From: Copromyces sp. CBS 386.78
Lineage: Eukaryota > Ascomycota > Sordariomycetes > Sordariales > Sordariaceae
Assembly (NCBI GenBank): GCA_030685235.1
Contig: MU839326.1
Span: 1 to 18,657 of the forward strand
Direction of reading: 5' to 3'
DNA: 18,657 bases
Part shown: one piece after another, positions 8,193 to 18,533 of the stretch
How the letters are laid out: every line of letters begins with the position of its first letter
Position numbering within the stretch: position 1 is the stretch's first letter
The notes under the pieces: generated by a model
Told to the model about the DNA's origin: nothing
The model's input: only the letters and a program-made list of their open reading frames with translations
Databases searched by the model: none
Made by a program: the position numbers and the translations under genes

Positions 8193-8960
8193 AGGCATTT
8201 AATTTATCGTTAGTTATACTAGTAACTAAATTTATAATAAAGGCGAGCAATACAATATAAAATGAATTACAATTTAAACTAATATTTTTAATAGCGCTAT
8301 TTACAACCGTATAACAATTTAAACATTTAACTATATTAATTAACGTAGGGAAATATTAATTAATTTCCAAACCGAGCGGAGAAAAAAGGTAATCTTAATT
8401 GTACTAGTATAATAACCTATTAAAATTACTACAATAATTAATCTAATTAATAAACTTCATCAAATTAGGATCGCTAGGGGCGCTAGCATCCACTATAATT
8501 ATATTAGGTTACTATATTTTAAATTAAGGTTAATTAATTTTAATAAAGTAAAAAGGTAGGGATAAAGCAAATTATAATAGTATTATTAATAGAATAGAAA
8601 AAAATTTAAAAAAGAGGAAATCAATTTATATTATACTAAAGATTATATACGTGCCAAAATTTCTTAGCTCTACCTCTAATTATAACCTACTTACCTACTA
8701 AAGATTATTTACCCTAAATCCTATTACCTACTTTAATTAAGTATATAACGTTATACTAAACTATTATTCGAAAAGGATAGAACGAAAATAATAATACCTA
8801 ATTTAACCACCTTACTAACGCAATAATATAATTAATTAAATAAATATTCAAAAATCTTAATAAACTAATTATAAAAATTAAAAAAGAAAAATAAAAGAAA
8901 TAAATAGAAAATTAGAATAATAAAAGAAAATACCTTAAACCTTTTACAATTTTCCAATTC
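8193..8960 (-). other. Gypsy 3' region of unknown content (segment nearest pol)
   Basis: This is the sequence between the end of the chromodomain remnant and the short MULE. On the minus strand a short stretch reads DASAPSDPNLMKFIN (about 8455-8500), which looks protein-like, but no family was recognised. No second LTR or TIR was found. It keeps slightly more CpA than the pol region. Confidence 0.45.
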
Positions 8961-8989
8961 TCCCCCTTCCGAACGAAAAATCTAATATT

Positions 8990-9240
8990 ATTAACGCTTT
9001 AACGGGCAACTAATATACTAAATAACCTTCCTACGAATACTCTTAAATAATAATTTTAATAGGTATTTACGTTCAAACTCCCTTACCTTCTCCGTCGAAT
9101 TCTTTATAAACTCCGTATACAATTCCCAAATATTATCCTTATTCTAATAGCCAGTCTATTTAATTAAATATTTTATATTTAACGGACTTTAATTCCTTAC
9201 TACTAAATTTTTAACTTCTTATTCCTCTTAATTATTAATT
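8990..9240 (-). pseudogene. Chromodomain remnant at the C-terminus of the Gypsy polyprotein
   Basis: On the minus strand near 9113-9168 the frame reads KYLIK*TGY*NKDNIWEL. With TAG for TGG this is the chromodomain signature KYLxKWxGYxxxxNTWE. It follows the GPY/F module in the same direction, as in chromoviruses, where the domain binds methylated histone H3 and directs integration to heterochromatin. The polyprotein appears to end around 8960. Confidence 0.75.
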
Positions 9241-9309
9241 TTAATAAGCTTTAACAATAATACTTCCCGGTTAAACGGGTTTAAACCCTATACCGGCTTA
9301 TAAAAATAA

Positions 9310-10290
9310 ATTACTAAAATAACTGGGTATATACGCCAAATTCTTAATAAATTAAATTTATAGGTTAAAGGGCCGACCTTCTCTAAAATCTAATATAATC
9401 TTATATATTTGGCTAAAAATTTCTTCTTCAAAGCGCTTAATAAATAATAACCTTTACTAAATCGAAAGTAAACTTTATTATTAACCTCAAACGTAATTAG
9501 CGAATATCTAGTATTATATTATTTTTTAGTAATTATATTAATTTAATTAATACATTTTATAACTTCTAATTAAAATTCTTAATAAATTAATATAAAAAAC
9601 TTTATAATTAACGCCTCCTTTATATTTAATACTAATAAATTAAATACTATTTAAAATTTAAATCCGTATATTAATTTGTTAGAAAATAAATTAATTATTA
9701 ATTATTTAATATTATTTAAATTATATTATAGGGCGGCTAATATTAATATTTATAAAAGTATATTAATAGTATACTATATATAAATTACTATTTTAGCCGT
9801 TTAATTTATACGTTTAAATTAACCGTCCGTTTAAATATAGTAGGCCGTTGAAAAGAGAAGATTAACGGTTAAAACTTCGAAAATACTCCTCTAAATCCTA
9901 AAAACGAATTTTAAATCTTAGTTATTAATAATAGTAATTAATAAACCCCAATTATAATATTATAAAGCTTATAATAGAATAATTACCTATTCTTTTACCC
10001 CGTACGTCGAATAGCCCGCTAATAATAAGACTTTTTTATTAAATTTATAAATTATAATATATATAATATCGAATTCATCGAACTTTAAGAGGGACTATAT
10101 AATATTAATAAATTTAACTATAAGTATATTAATAATAAAATCTATTATAATTATATAATAGGGCTATACAAATATTCGAATTAATAATAATTCGCCGGAT
10201 ATTAATTATTAATTTTATTAATTTTAATAATATACTTTACAATACTTAATATATTTTTAGACTATTTAAATTTTACATCTTATATAAAAT
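9310..10290 (-). pseudogene. Gypsy integrase and GPY/F module remnant
   Basis: On the minus strand the frame reads YKFNKKVLLLAGYSTYG (about 10060-10010), then IINN*DLKFVF (about 9945-9905) where IISDRDPKF is expected, then FSTAYYI*TDG*FKRIN (about 9860-9805) where FSTAYHPQTDGQSERTN is expected. Catalytic Asp is changed to Asn and Gln to stop. The GPY/F motif GPLTYKFNL followed by WRIYPV lies at 9400-9310. These are typical of Ty3/Gypsy integrases. The N-terminal HHCC zinc finger was not resolved. Confidence 0.85.
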
Positions 10291-10799
10291 TACAATAAAT
10301 TCGCTATTATATAATTAATACCAAAATAATACTTTTTATTATAAATCAACTCTAATATTTTCTATATATAAACGTAAAAAATATATAGGCGCCTCTCGTT
10401 TAAATAATCGATGTAGAATAAAAGGCCGTCGTTAATTATATAAAGATTAGCCGGGAAATTAGGCCTCTTACTTAAATAGCGTATATATATATAACCTAGA
10501 GCGTTAATATTTATAATTAACTATAAAACCCTACTATATTTTAAATTAAAAGGGTAAATATTTATAAATATTTATTTAAAGGCAGGAGTAATAACCGGCA
10601 AAATTATCCGAATATCTAAGGAAATTTCCATATATAAAAAGGAAAAAGCATTAAAATTCTTTAAATAATTAAAATAAGACTAAATATTAGTAAACTCGTC
10701 TAAAAGATCATTATTATTAGCAGCTTCAATTATAAACAGCTTTAATAAAGCGTTAGGTATAATATTTAATAATTTTAAAATATAGAAAATATTTAAATT

Positions 10800-11110
10800 G
10801 AATTATAATATTTAATTAATAGTATTAGCGAATTTAAGGTTTACTTTCGTTAAATCTATTATTTTTAAAGATATATATTTAATAATATTAATAGTAGAAG
10901 TATAATTTATAATAATATTTATAAATCGAATATTAAATTAGACTATTTTCTATAACTTTCGTAATACCTAAATAATAACGGCGATCTCTATTTTAATTAA
11001 GCTATACTTTTTCTCCGTTAAGGTTATTAATTTTAATAGGAAATAAATAGGCTTAATTATCGTTAATAGAATCTTATTTATATTAAAAATAAATTCGCTA
11101 TCCTATTTGT
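10800..11110 (-). pseudogene. Gypsy RNase H remnant
   Basis: The minus-strand frame contains TLTEKKYSLIKIEIAVII*VLRK. It matches the fungal Gypsy RNase H pattern LTxxExNYWPTELEVAGLVWxLKK after RIP. It continues with VNIIINYTSTINI, where a YTDH segment is expected. It lies between reverse transcriptase and integrase, as expected for Ty3/Gypsy. Confidence 0.75.
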
Positions 11111-11559
11111 ATTTAAATTAAAAAATATAAATATTATATATAATATTATTATCGTTAAGTTTAATGAATAATACGTCCGTCTTAATGTAATAATATAAAT
11201 ATACTTAATTATATAAATTTTCTTATATACTATAAAAGGCTTTAAATTCTTCTTTAATAGGCTTAAATTTAATTTTAGAAGTATAAACCTTTTTTACTTA
11301 TTTTATCGCTCCTAATTTTAAATCTCCCAACTCTCGTATTCGTTTTAATAACTCCATTTTCTTACAGTTAAATAACTCCTTTTTTACGGCGAATTATAGC
11401 ATCCTTTAATATAATTAGCCGGCTATACTTAAATAAATTTCTAAAGTATTTAATGTATTAAGGAAACTAAGCTTTTAAAATACTTTAATATAATCCTCTA
11501 TATATTAATAACTTTAATCGTTAATAATACTATTAAAAAATTAAACGGATAGGAAAATT

Positions 11560-12140
11560 ATAAATAATTTATAAGCATTGATATAAATATAATATTTATT
11601 AAAGAACGCTATTATAATATTAATATACTTTAAATACTCCTCTTTAATATTATTAAAAATAATGATATTATTAATATAAATACGTATAAATAATTAATAA
11701 TCGAAGAATAATCAGTCTATAAAATATTATACGAATATAAATAAATTTTTAAAATTTATTAGTATAATATTAAATTACTTAAGCCTACGAAGGCTAATTA
11801 CTATTATACGGTTACGGTAGAGCATAAAAATTAATAGTTAATAGAAAAATCCGGTAACGTTAAAAATACTAAAGAATTTCTTATTAATTATTCTATTAAT
11901 TATATTTTCCTAGTCGGGCAATAAGTAAATATCCGGTATTATAATATTATTTAAAGGGCGAAGATTAACGATTATTTAAAGTTTATCAACGCTATTAATT
12001 TTTTATTATATAATAAAAATAAAGTACGTAATAAAAGTAAATTATAATATAAAGGATATTTTACTTTGCACATATAATTTATCGTACTTTTTATTAAAGA
12101 ATTTGCGGTCTTTAATTCTTAATAGGTAAAATTTAACAAT
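11560..12140 (-). pseudogene. Gypsy reverse transcriptase remnant
   Basis: On the minus strand the frame starts near IKDRKFFNKKYDKL (about 12115-12075). It passes through VNLRPLNNIIIPDIYLLP, then NVTGFFY*LLI (about 11860), where the fungal motif DATGFFHQWL is expected, then IYINNIIIFNNIKEEYL (about 11680-11635), where YxDDIxIFSxxxEEHL is expected. The first catalytic Asp and both Asp of the YxDD box are Asn, consistent with G->A at GAT/GAC codons. All three active-site aspartates are lost, so the enzyme is dead even apart from the stop codons. The TGFF motif places it in a fungal chromovirus lineage. Confidence 0.9.
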
Positions 12141-15100
12141 TATCTACTGATTTTACTATCCTTCAATAAAATTTATATGTATTTTATCCTCTTCTTTTAT
12201 TAGAACGATCTTCCGGTCTTTAAAAATATTAATATATTTATTTAAAAAGCTTTTTATTTATTAAATAAAATCGGAGTCGTTATTATAAATATTAATACCT
12301 ATTTCGGAAGGAATAGATTCAATATTATTAAATTTATTTAATTTATATAATAGGACGCTAAAAACTTCTTTCTAAATTGCTACTTCTTTATTATTTTCGG
12401 TACTTTAATCGATATATATAGCGTACTATTTAAGGGAGAAGCTAATTTATATTTCGGAGGTTAAATAGGTTACGTTAAATATATTAAAAAATATAGCTAT
12501 TTTAGTAATTTTAAGCGACGGGCGTATAATTATACTAATATAGGTATTTATAAGAAAAAAAAGTTATTATTAAATTAATTTAAATAAAGAACTATTTTAA
12601 GGGTTTTACTATTTATTATAGCGTTTAATAAATTAGGTAATTAAATATGAAAATTATAAGCGGAACATTTACTTAGGGAGCGCCAATTATTAAATTAAGT
12701 ATTATACTAGATTAGAAGGATATTAGAATAATAAATTAGAAGGACCGTATTTTATTTAGTAAAAATTTCGGTAATAAGGGTATCCTCCCCTAATTCGTCC
12801 TCCTTAAAGAAAACCTCTCTTGACACTTTTATACTAAATATAGATTTAAACGAGTAAAGAGCGGTATTAAAATTAAATTTAATATTATAATTACGAAACA
12901 AAATTATTTTTAATAGTATATTTAACTTTAATTCCTTAATAATTATTATAGAAATTTAAAAATGGCTATTAACTTTAATATTATTAACCTTCCCTTCTAT
13001 ATAGAAATCAAATTCGGTTATAATATTAATAATTATTTTCGAATTAATTCTATTTATAACGTTCGGCGGAAATTTAATATATTGAATATTCGGGGAAAAC
13101 TTTTTAATAAACGCCCGACTTACTACTATTGAAAAATATTTAAAATTAAAATAAATAATAAAAGGAAACGTATTTAAATTCGATTTAATATCGACCTTTA
13201 AATATAATATAGCCTTCTATAAATTTAGTATTCTATTTCGAATGGTAATATCTGTAATAGCTTCAATAATTTATTTTTCTATAAAAATTAATAGAATATA
13301 TTAGCTTTTATATTAAATATCTAATAATTTAAACTTCCGACTATCGATTAAGGTAAGTAATTTTAATGTAATATCCGTTTCCTTTACCCTTTTACCCTTA
13401 TTCAAAACCTTTTAGAAAATTCCGGGCGAAGTATTTTTAATTTTAAACAAAGGATTAAATAATTTTTAAAATATTTAAGCTATTTTTAAACGTTTAAAAA
13501 TTATAGTAAAATTAGAATTAGATAATAAATTTAATAATAAAGATTTATTTTTATCGTTATATATAGTATTTATAACAGGTATAGCATTAATAATAATAAT
13601 AGAAATTGCGTAATTTAATATTAAAGTCGTAGAAACTTAAAATATATTACTAAATATATTAGTATAAAGTATAAGGGAATTAATAAAGTAAATAAAAGAA
13701 GTATTATTATACCTAACGGCGGAATTATCTATACAAAATTAAACTACCTCCTCCTTAAAATCACTTATAAAATAATAACTTTAATTCTCTAAATAATTAA
13801 CTTTATTTTCTACTTTAAATTTATTTTTAAAAATAATAATGCTATTAATATAAATATAACGATTGTCCTAAAATTTAGTTTATTTACTGAATCTCTTCCT
13901 AATACGCTAATAGTAATTGCCTAAATTAATAGTACTAGATTTATTAAAATTATTGTTAATCTTCCGAAAAGGAAATTTAAGACGATTTCTTTTAATAAAT
14001 TTATTATTATTCGGGAAAAAGTCCTTCTTATATATTCCTTTATTCTCGCCCTAAAACTTAGTATAAGCGGCAAATATAGTATTTAATTCGGTTACGTTTT
14101 TAAAATTATTATTGAAAGCGAAGTAAATTAAGCAAAAACTTTTAATAAAATTAATAAATTTACTCTAAATTAAATTAACTTTTTCTTTAATATAGTCAAT
14201 ATATTATTTAAAAATATACCTAAGGGCAAGTTTAGTATAATAAAACTTTAACTTAAAGTATAAACTATTTTAAAAATAAGTATACAATTAAAAATTAATT
14301 AAATTACCTTATAATTATACGTATTTAAATAATTCCGCCGAAAAATTACGTAACACTAAATTGCCTTTCTTATTAAATTTAATAATAAAATAATAAGTAT
14401 TGAACTATTTCTATACTTAATTGGATTTAATCCCGAAAATATAGTAAAAAGTTTCGATAATTTTACTTAAATTACTATTAAATTTAATACGCTTATTCTA
14501 AAAGAGTATATTAATCTATCAAAAAAGGGTCATATTATATAATAAATATTAAAAATTATTAATAATTATTTTATATCGTTTAATATAAAATAAAATTAAA
14601 TTTTTAAACGAATTAATAAATAAGTAGCAATCGGTAAAAACGTTAATCTTATTATTTATATAAATTCTATAGCGCTTTTTATTTTTAAAAGCGTTAAAAT
14701 AGAATACTCCAATATTAAAAAACTTTTATTTAATCTATTTATTATTAATAATATTAGTAAAAATAATCGATCTTCTATTCTCGTACTCTTTAAATTCGGT
14801 AATACAAATATAAATCTCCTCAAATATATTATTAAGGAAAAAGGCGTTTTCCAATATAATATTAGTACTATTAGCCTTTTCTAACGGATAAGAAGAATCG
14901 GAAGAATTATTAACAAAATATATTAAAGTACACTATTTATTACCGGGAGGAATACTTTAACGGTTATTAAAACGCAATAAAGGAAAACCCTATTAAATAG
15001 GAGTAAACTAATTATTAATAAATTAAATTAATAGAATATAAACTATAAAAATCTATATAAAAGTAAAATAAGCGGGAGCCTTAAACGCTTAAATTAATAT

Positions 15101-16737
15101 ATATTAAATTAATTAAACCTAATTAATTTATTTAATAAAGTAGGTATATTATTTAATTTAACAACTTTACTTTTCGGCTTTATTATTATTAACGGGCTAT
15201 TAATCCTATTTAACAATCTCCTCGGGAATTATACCACTATTAATAATACTTTTAAAAATTAAACTATAACGTCCTATAACTAATAGAAAATTATTAACGC
15301 GTATATAGACGGGTAAATAATTAAAATTAATAATTAATAATTAACGATTAATATAATTAATCCGAAGATTTTTTATATAATTCGTAAGGTTAACAACGTT
15401 TTAAAGGTCCTTAGCGCCAATTATAGTAAAATTAACGGTAGGACCGGAAATATTAGAACGCTAAAGCTAATTTACTACCGTATAATTGGGAAATTAACCG
15501 GGATACTACCATACGGCTATAAAGGCCGTAAGGCTAAACCCTAGCTTTATATTATTTTTAGTAAAGCGTAAAGTGTTTTAAATAGAATTAACAAAATAAA
15601 TAGGAAATTTATTGGCTATAATAAATTCTAATAATTAATTTATATAATTTTATTATTATTTTTACACGAATCGAATTAACGCTTCTATTTTTATTATATT
15701 TATAAAAGCCTTCGTAACAGGATTAATAGTAAACTTTTTAATAAAGGCGGCGGTAGTATTTACTATCAAATTTATTCGGGAAATAATAAATTTAATAAGT
15801 AAGAGCGGACGAATATAAATTTTAATCGATTAAATAAATAGTATATCGGCTATAGTAACGGAAGTTTTAGAAGGAGCTAGCGGGAGCGGCGGCGTATCGA
15901 CTATTTTAATTATATTAGAAAAATTAGGATCGTTAGGATTTTAGAAATTAATAATAGAAGAAGCGTTAATGTTTTTAAGAATTAGTATACGAGCAGTAAT
16001 ATTAACAATATTTTTACCCGTATTATAAAGAGCGGGCGGGGGAAATAACGGTTAAATTTAATCTATTTTTACTTTTATAATTTCCTTTACTTTTTTATAT
16101 TCCTTCTTTAAATTTATATAAAAAATTTATTAATATTTTTTCTTTAATTGAATAAATTATTTATTTATTTTTCCGAAAGGCTAAATTTAACGGATAGAAA
16201 CCGAATAATTATTAATTAAATTATAATATTTATATAGGACGAATGCCACTTCTTTATCGGCTACATTATAGTCGACGACTTAACTTTTATTATAATTATT
16301 AATAGCGAATTTTTTAAATTAATTTTTATTAACGCCAATATAACCGTCTTCTTTAAAATAAAGTTATACGGCTTTAATAATAAAATTACCGGCTACTATA
16401 GTAAAACTTTCTTTATAATAAATTTAAAATTATTTAATAATAAATTAATAGATTTATTATATTTTATAAGTAATTTAATCGTCCTAAAGTTTAAAGGCTA
16501 ATTTAAATTTACTATTATTTTTAATTATTTTAAAAGCTAACCGTTAAATTTAAATAAAATAAAGTACGTAAAGAAAGGGGTAAAGGTACTATTTAAAAGG
16601 ATTTTATATTAAAGAAGTTAATTCGAATAAATTGAATAAATAATAATAAATCTAATAAATTATTATTAAAATTATTATAAAGAATATAATCTCCCCCTTT
16701 ATAAAAGGAAGAGAAGGGAATAATAAGGTCGGTTTAA
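12141..16737 (-). pseudogene. Gypsy gag-protease region, decayed
   Basis: About 4.6 kb lies between the 5' leader and reverse transcriptase on the minus strand, where gag and protease should be. If TAA/TAG are read as former Gln/Trp, long protein-like stretches appear (for example EKANSTNIILENAFF near 14875 and NIIEEI/EFKEYENRRS near 14790). No zinc knuckle or protease DSG motif could be identified with confidence. The stretch is longer than a usual gag plus protease. No separate inserted element with its own repeats was seen in it. Confidence 0.5.
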
Positions 16738-16757
16738 ATTAAATTGTAAGTACTACT
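16738..16757 (-). other. Probable primer-binding site of the Gypsy element
   Basis: On the minus strand the leader directly after the 5' LTR reads AGTAGTACTTACAATTTAA. Primer-binding sites normally start TGG a few bases inside; here TAG two bases in could be a RIPped TGG. The priming tRNA cannot be named. Confidence 0.3.
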
Positions 16758-17104
16758 TATTACGCGAAGAGAATCTTTATAAATAATACTACAAATAATA
16801 ATAATAGTAATAGATAAAAAGTACGATTAATTACTAGATAGAGTAACAATATATAACGATGGGCGATAGTATTATTAAAGGAAATATAAAGCAATACTAA
16901 TAAAAGCCTTAATTTAGGACCTTGTATACGATTTCATAGAGCGTAAGCAAAATAAACGTTAGGTTAACATAATATAAATTAATAATCTAATCAACTTTGA
17001 CGGAGGTTGACTAGGGATCACTCTTATATAGTATAGACCGCTCAAATGAGCGCATGCTAAAATAGAGCGGGTCATCCGAGCATCTGCCTAGAATTCCCCT
17101 AACA
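16758..17104 (-). repeat. Gypsy 5' LTR (right copy), the better-preserved copy
   Basis: This is the 347-bp direct repeat of 1018-1364. Read on the minus strand it begins TGTTAGGGGAATTC and contains a TATA-like CTATATAAGAG (+ strand 17021-17031), the likely promoter of the element. It also contains the palindrome CGCTCAAATGAGCG (17039-17052). The last ~100 bases on the + strand keep most CpA and TpG sites, while the first ~200 carry many C->T changes. Confidence 0.93.
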
Positions 17105-17109
17105 AGATA
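17105..17109. repeat. Right target-site duplication (AGATA) of the Gypsy element
   Basis: It is identical to 1013-1017. It is followed directly by GCTAATA, the last seven bases of exon 2 of the interrupted gene. Confidence 0.9.
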
Positions 17110-17116
17110 GCTAATA

Positions 17117-17296
17117 GTAAGTAATTTATTCTTTATTTTTTATAATATAATATAAGATTTATATATTATTATTTATATAATTACTATTATTTAATTATAT
17201 TTAATATTTTGAAAATATAAATAATAATATTAATAATAAACATTTTATATACTAAAATATTTATAATATATATATATATATACTAATATAATTTAG
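17117..17296 (+). other. Intron 2 of the hAT-like gene
   Basis: The donor is GTAAGT and the acceptor ATTTAG, with a TACTAAT branch-site match about 10 bases before the acceptor. It is 180 bp. Splicing joins AAT A with AA GCA, giving NKAITPFQQM in frame. It begins seven bases after the retrotransposon target duplication. Confidence 0.75.
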
Positions 17297-17480
17297 AAGC
17301 AATAACCCCCTTTCAACAAATGGAAAGCGTTTCTATTAAACGCCCTCGAAATATTACGTTTTCTGATTTTAATGAAGATATAGCTTATACTAAAATTCTC
17401 GATTTTTTTATTGATAATAATATTGCTTTTAATGTTATTGAATCCGATTCGTTTAAAGAACTTTTGAATTATTATAATAG

Positions 17481-17565
17481 GTAAGGTTAAAATTATTAAA
17501 ATAAATATCGATTTATAATAATATATATTTATATTAAGAAATAAATACTAATATATTAAATATAG
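17481..17565 (+). other. Intron 3 of the hAT-like gene
   Basis: The donor is GTAAGG and the acceptor AATATAG, with a TACTAAT branch-site match. It is 85 bp. The junction yields LLNYYNRNTMAINRKKL in frame, matching the hAT pattern of a conserved Leu/Pro/Arg-rich connection here. Confidence 0.8.
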
Positions 17566-17786
17566 AAATACAATGGCTATAAATAGAAAGAAACTGCGTA
17601 ATAAAGTATCGACTGTATTTAATACTTATTTACAATCCTTATTTTTGGAATTAATTAAATATATTAATTCTGGTGGCGAAATTTCTATTATTTTAGATTC
17701 TTGGAAATCTAGAAGCGGTGATTCATATTTTGGTGTTAAAATCTGTTATATAAACGAAAGTTTCGAATATAAATATAAATTAATCA

Positions 17787-17860
17787 GTAAGTAGTTTTAA
17801 ATTATATATTCGAATATATTTATATAAGTTCTTATATTAATAGTATAAATAATTTTATAG
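17787..17860 (+). other. Intron 4 of the hAT-like gene
   Basis: The donor is GTAAGT and the acceptor TTTATAG, 74 bp. Reading through instead of splicing would end the protein at the TAG at 17792. Splicing gives KYKLIRFEPLLNSYSITGF, the expected hAT FxxLxGSHTG-like segment. Confidence 0.8.
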
Positions 17861-17972
17861 GATTCGAACCGCTCCTAAATAGTTATTCTATTACTGGTTT
17901 TTATTATTTACAAACTTTCTCCGAAATTATTAAACCCTATAAGGCTTTAAAGGGAGGATTTAGTATTATAAG

Positions 17973-18014
17973 GTAAATAAAAAATTAATATAATTAATAT
18001 TGAAAGTTTATATA

Positions 18015-18045
<31 letters not shown>

Positions 18046-18102
18046 AATATATAGTTTAATATAACCTTTAAAATAAAATATATACTAATAAAAATATTAT
18101 AG
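17973..18102 (+). other. Intron 5 of the hAT-like gene
   Basis: The donor is GTAAAT and the acceptor ATTATAG, with TACTAAT upstream of the acceptor. It is 130 bp. The junction creates GGFSIISFIRDNASSN, the second catalytic motif of hAT transposases, in frame. Confidence 0.8.
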
Positions 18103-18430
18103 TTTTATTCGAGATAATGCTAGTTCAAATATTAGGTTTCTTTAAGAATATTTTAAGAAAAACTATATTAAATTTCTAAAGAATAATTTATTCGATATTC
18201 GATGTGCTTCCTATATTATTAATCTAGTTGTTCGTACTTTATTAGATTATTTTATTGGTAAAAGGGATATTATACTCGAAGAAAGAGGAAGTTAAAGCCC
18301 TAAATCTTCTATTTATGTAACCTTTGAAGAAGAAGATAATATTAATTAATATTTAAATATTAACGATTCTGAAGAGGAAGACGAGGGTGAAAATTTGCCT
18401 GGCGAAGAAATTGCTTTAAAAAGTAAATAA

Positions 18431-18458
18431 TTCTATATATAATAAATTATTATTTATT
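18431..18458. other. AT-rich spacer before the composition change
   Basis: Short AT-rich sequence follows the TAA at 18428-18430. From 18459 onward the sequence is clearly GC-richer and no longer RIP-like. Confidence 0.5.
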
Positions 18459-18476
18459 GTCACAGGACTCTGTGAC
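18459..18476. repeat. 7-bp perfect hairpin at the AT/GC boundary
   Basis: GTCACAG (18459-18465) and CTGTGAC (18470-18476) are exact inverted repeats around the loop GACT. It lies precisely where the base composition changes and may mark the end of an inserted or deleted block. Confidence 0.85.
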
Positions 18477-18493
18477 TATATAGTTGTGCATCC

Positions 18494-18519
18494 CGATGTT
18501 CGTTGGCAAGCGAACATCG
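18494..18519. repeat. 9-bp perfect hairpin
   Basis: CGATGTTCG (18494-18502) pairs with CGAACATCG (18511-18519) around an 8-nt loop TTGGCAAG. It lies about 20 bases upstream of the tRNA-like A box. Confidence 0.9.
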
Positions 18520-18533
18520 TCCTATCTTTTATA

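Larger units (their letters stand above)
1018..17104 (-). mobile_element. Decayed Ty3/Gypsy chromovirus LTR retrotransposon containing two nested MULE transposons
   Basis: Two directly repeated 347-bp LTRs (1018-1364, 16758-17104) flanked by AGATA define one insertion of 16,087 bp. The better-preserved right LTR ends ...TAACA; the matching TG start has become TATTA, as expected from RIP of TGTTA. On the minus strand, pol domains run in the order reverse transcriptase, RNase H, integrase, GPY/F, chromodomain, which is the chromovirus order. The polypurine-like tract next to the left LTR confirms the minus orientation. Nested insertions at 1929-5522 and 7013-8184 account for about 4.8 kb. Coding is destroyed by stop codons and Asp->Asn changes typical of RIP, so the element cannot be autonomous. 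Confidence 0.93.
17110..18430 (+). pseudogene. hAT-type transposase-like gene, 3' part (end of exon 2, exons 3-6)
   Basis: Exons: 17110-17116, 17297-17480, 17566-17786, 17861-17972, 18103-18430. All splice junctions are GT...AG and keep one frame. Residues 160-205 form the hAT N-terminal helical segment (KILDFFIDNNIAFNVIESDSF...LLNYYNRNTMAINRKKLRNKV). The first catalytic Asp is Asp247 in SIILDSWKS, followed by YFGVKICYI. FEPL...S..TG follows, then the second catalytic Asp in FIRDNASSN (Asp318). DIRCASYIINLVVRTLL follows, where hAT enzymes have RCxxHxxNL; His is Tyr351 here (CAT->TAT). In-frame stops are at 18143, 18293 and 18347, each explained by CAA->TAA. After an acidic tail (NDSEEEDEGENLPGEE) the frame ends at 18428-18430. 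The C-terminal part with the catalytic Glu and the dimerisation region is absent. Codon use keeps many CpA/TpG, so damage is far lighter than in the retrotransposon. A domesticated short derivative is possible but the stops argue against present function. Confidence 0.82.

Noticed and set aside
7006..8260. Eight or more overlapping frames on both strands around the short MULE
   Set aside because: They are artefacts of an un-RIPped GC-rich island, its inverted repeats and minisatellites; several are reverse-complement images of each other. Only the transposase end fragments at 7443-7657 carry meaning.
17573..17794. 73-codon frame as a separate small gene
   Set aside because: It is exon 4 of the hAT-like gene; splicing on both sides gives better hAT agreement than the internal ATG and the TAG at 17792.
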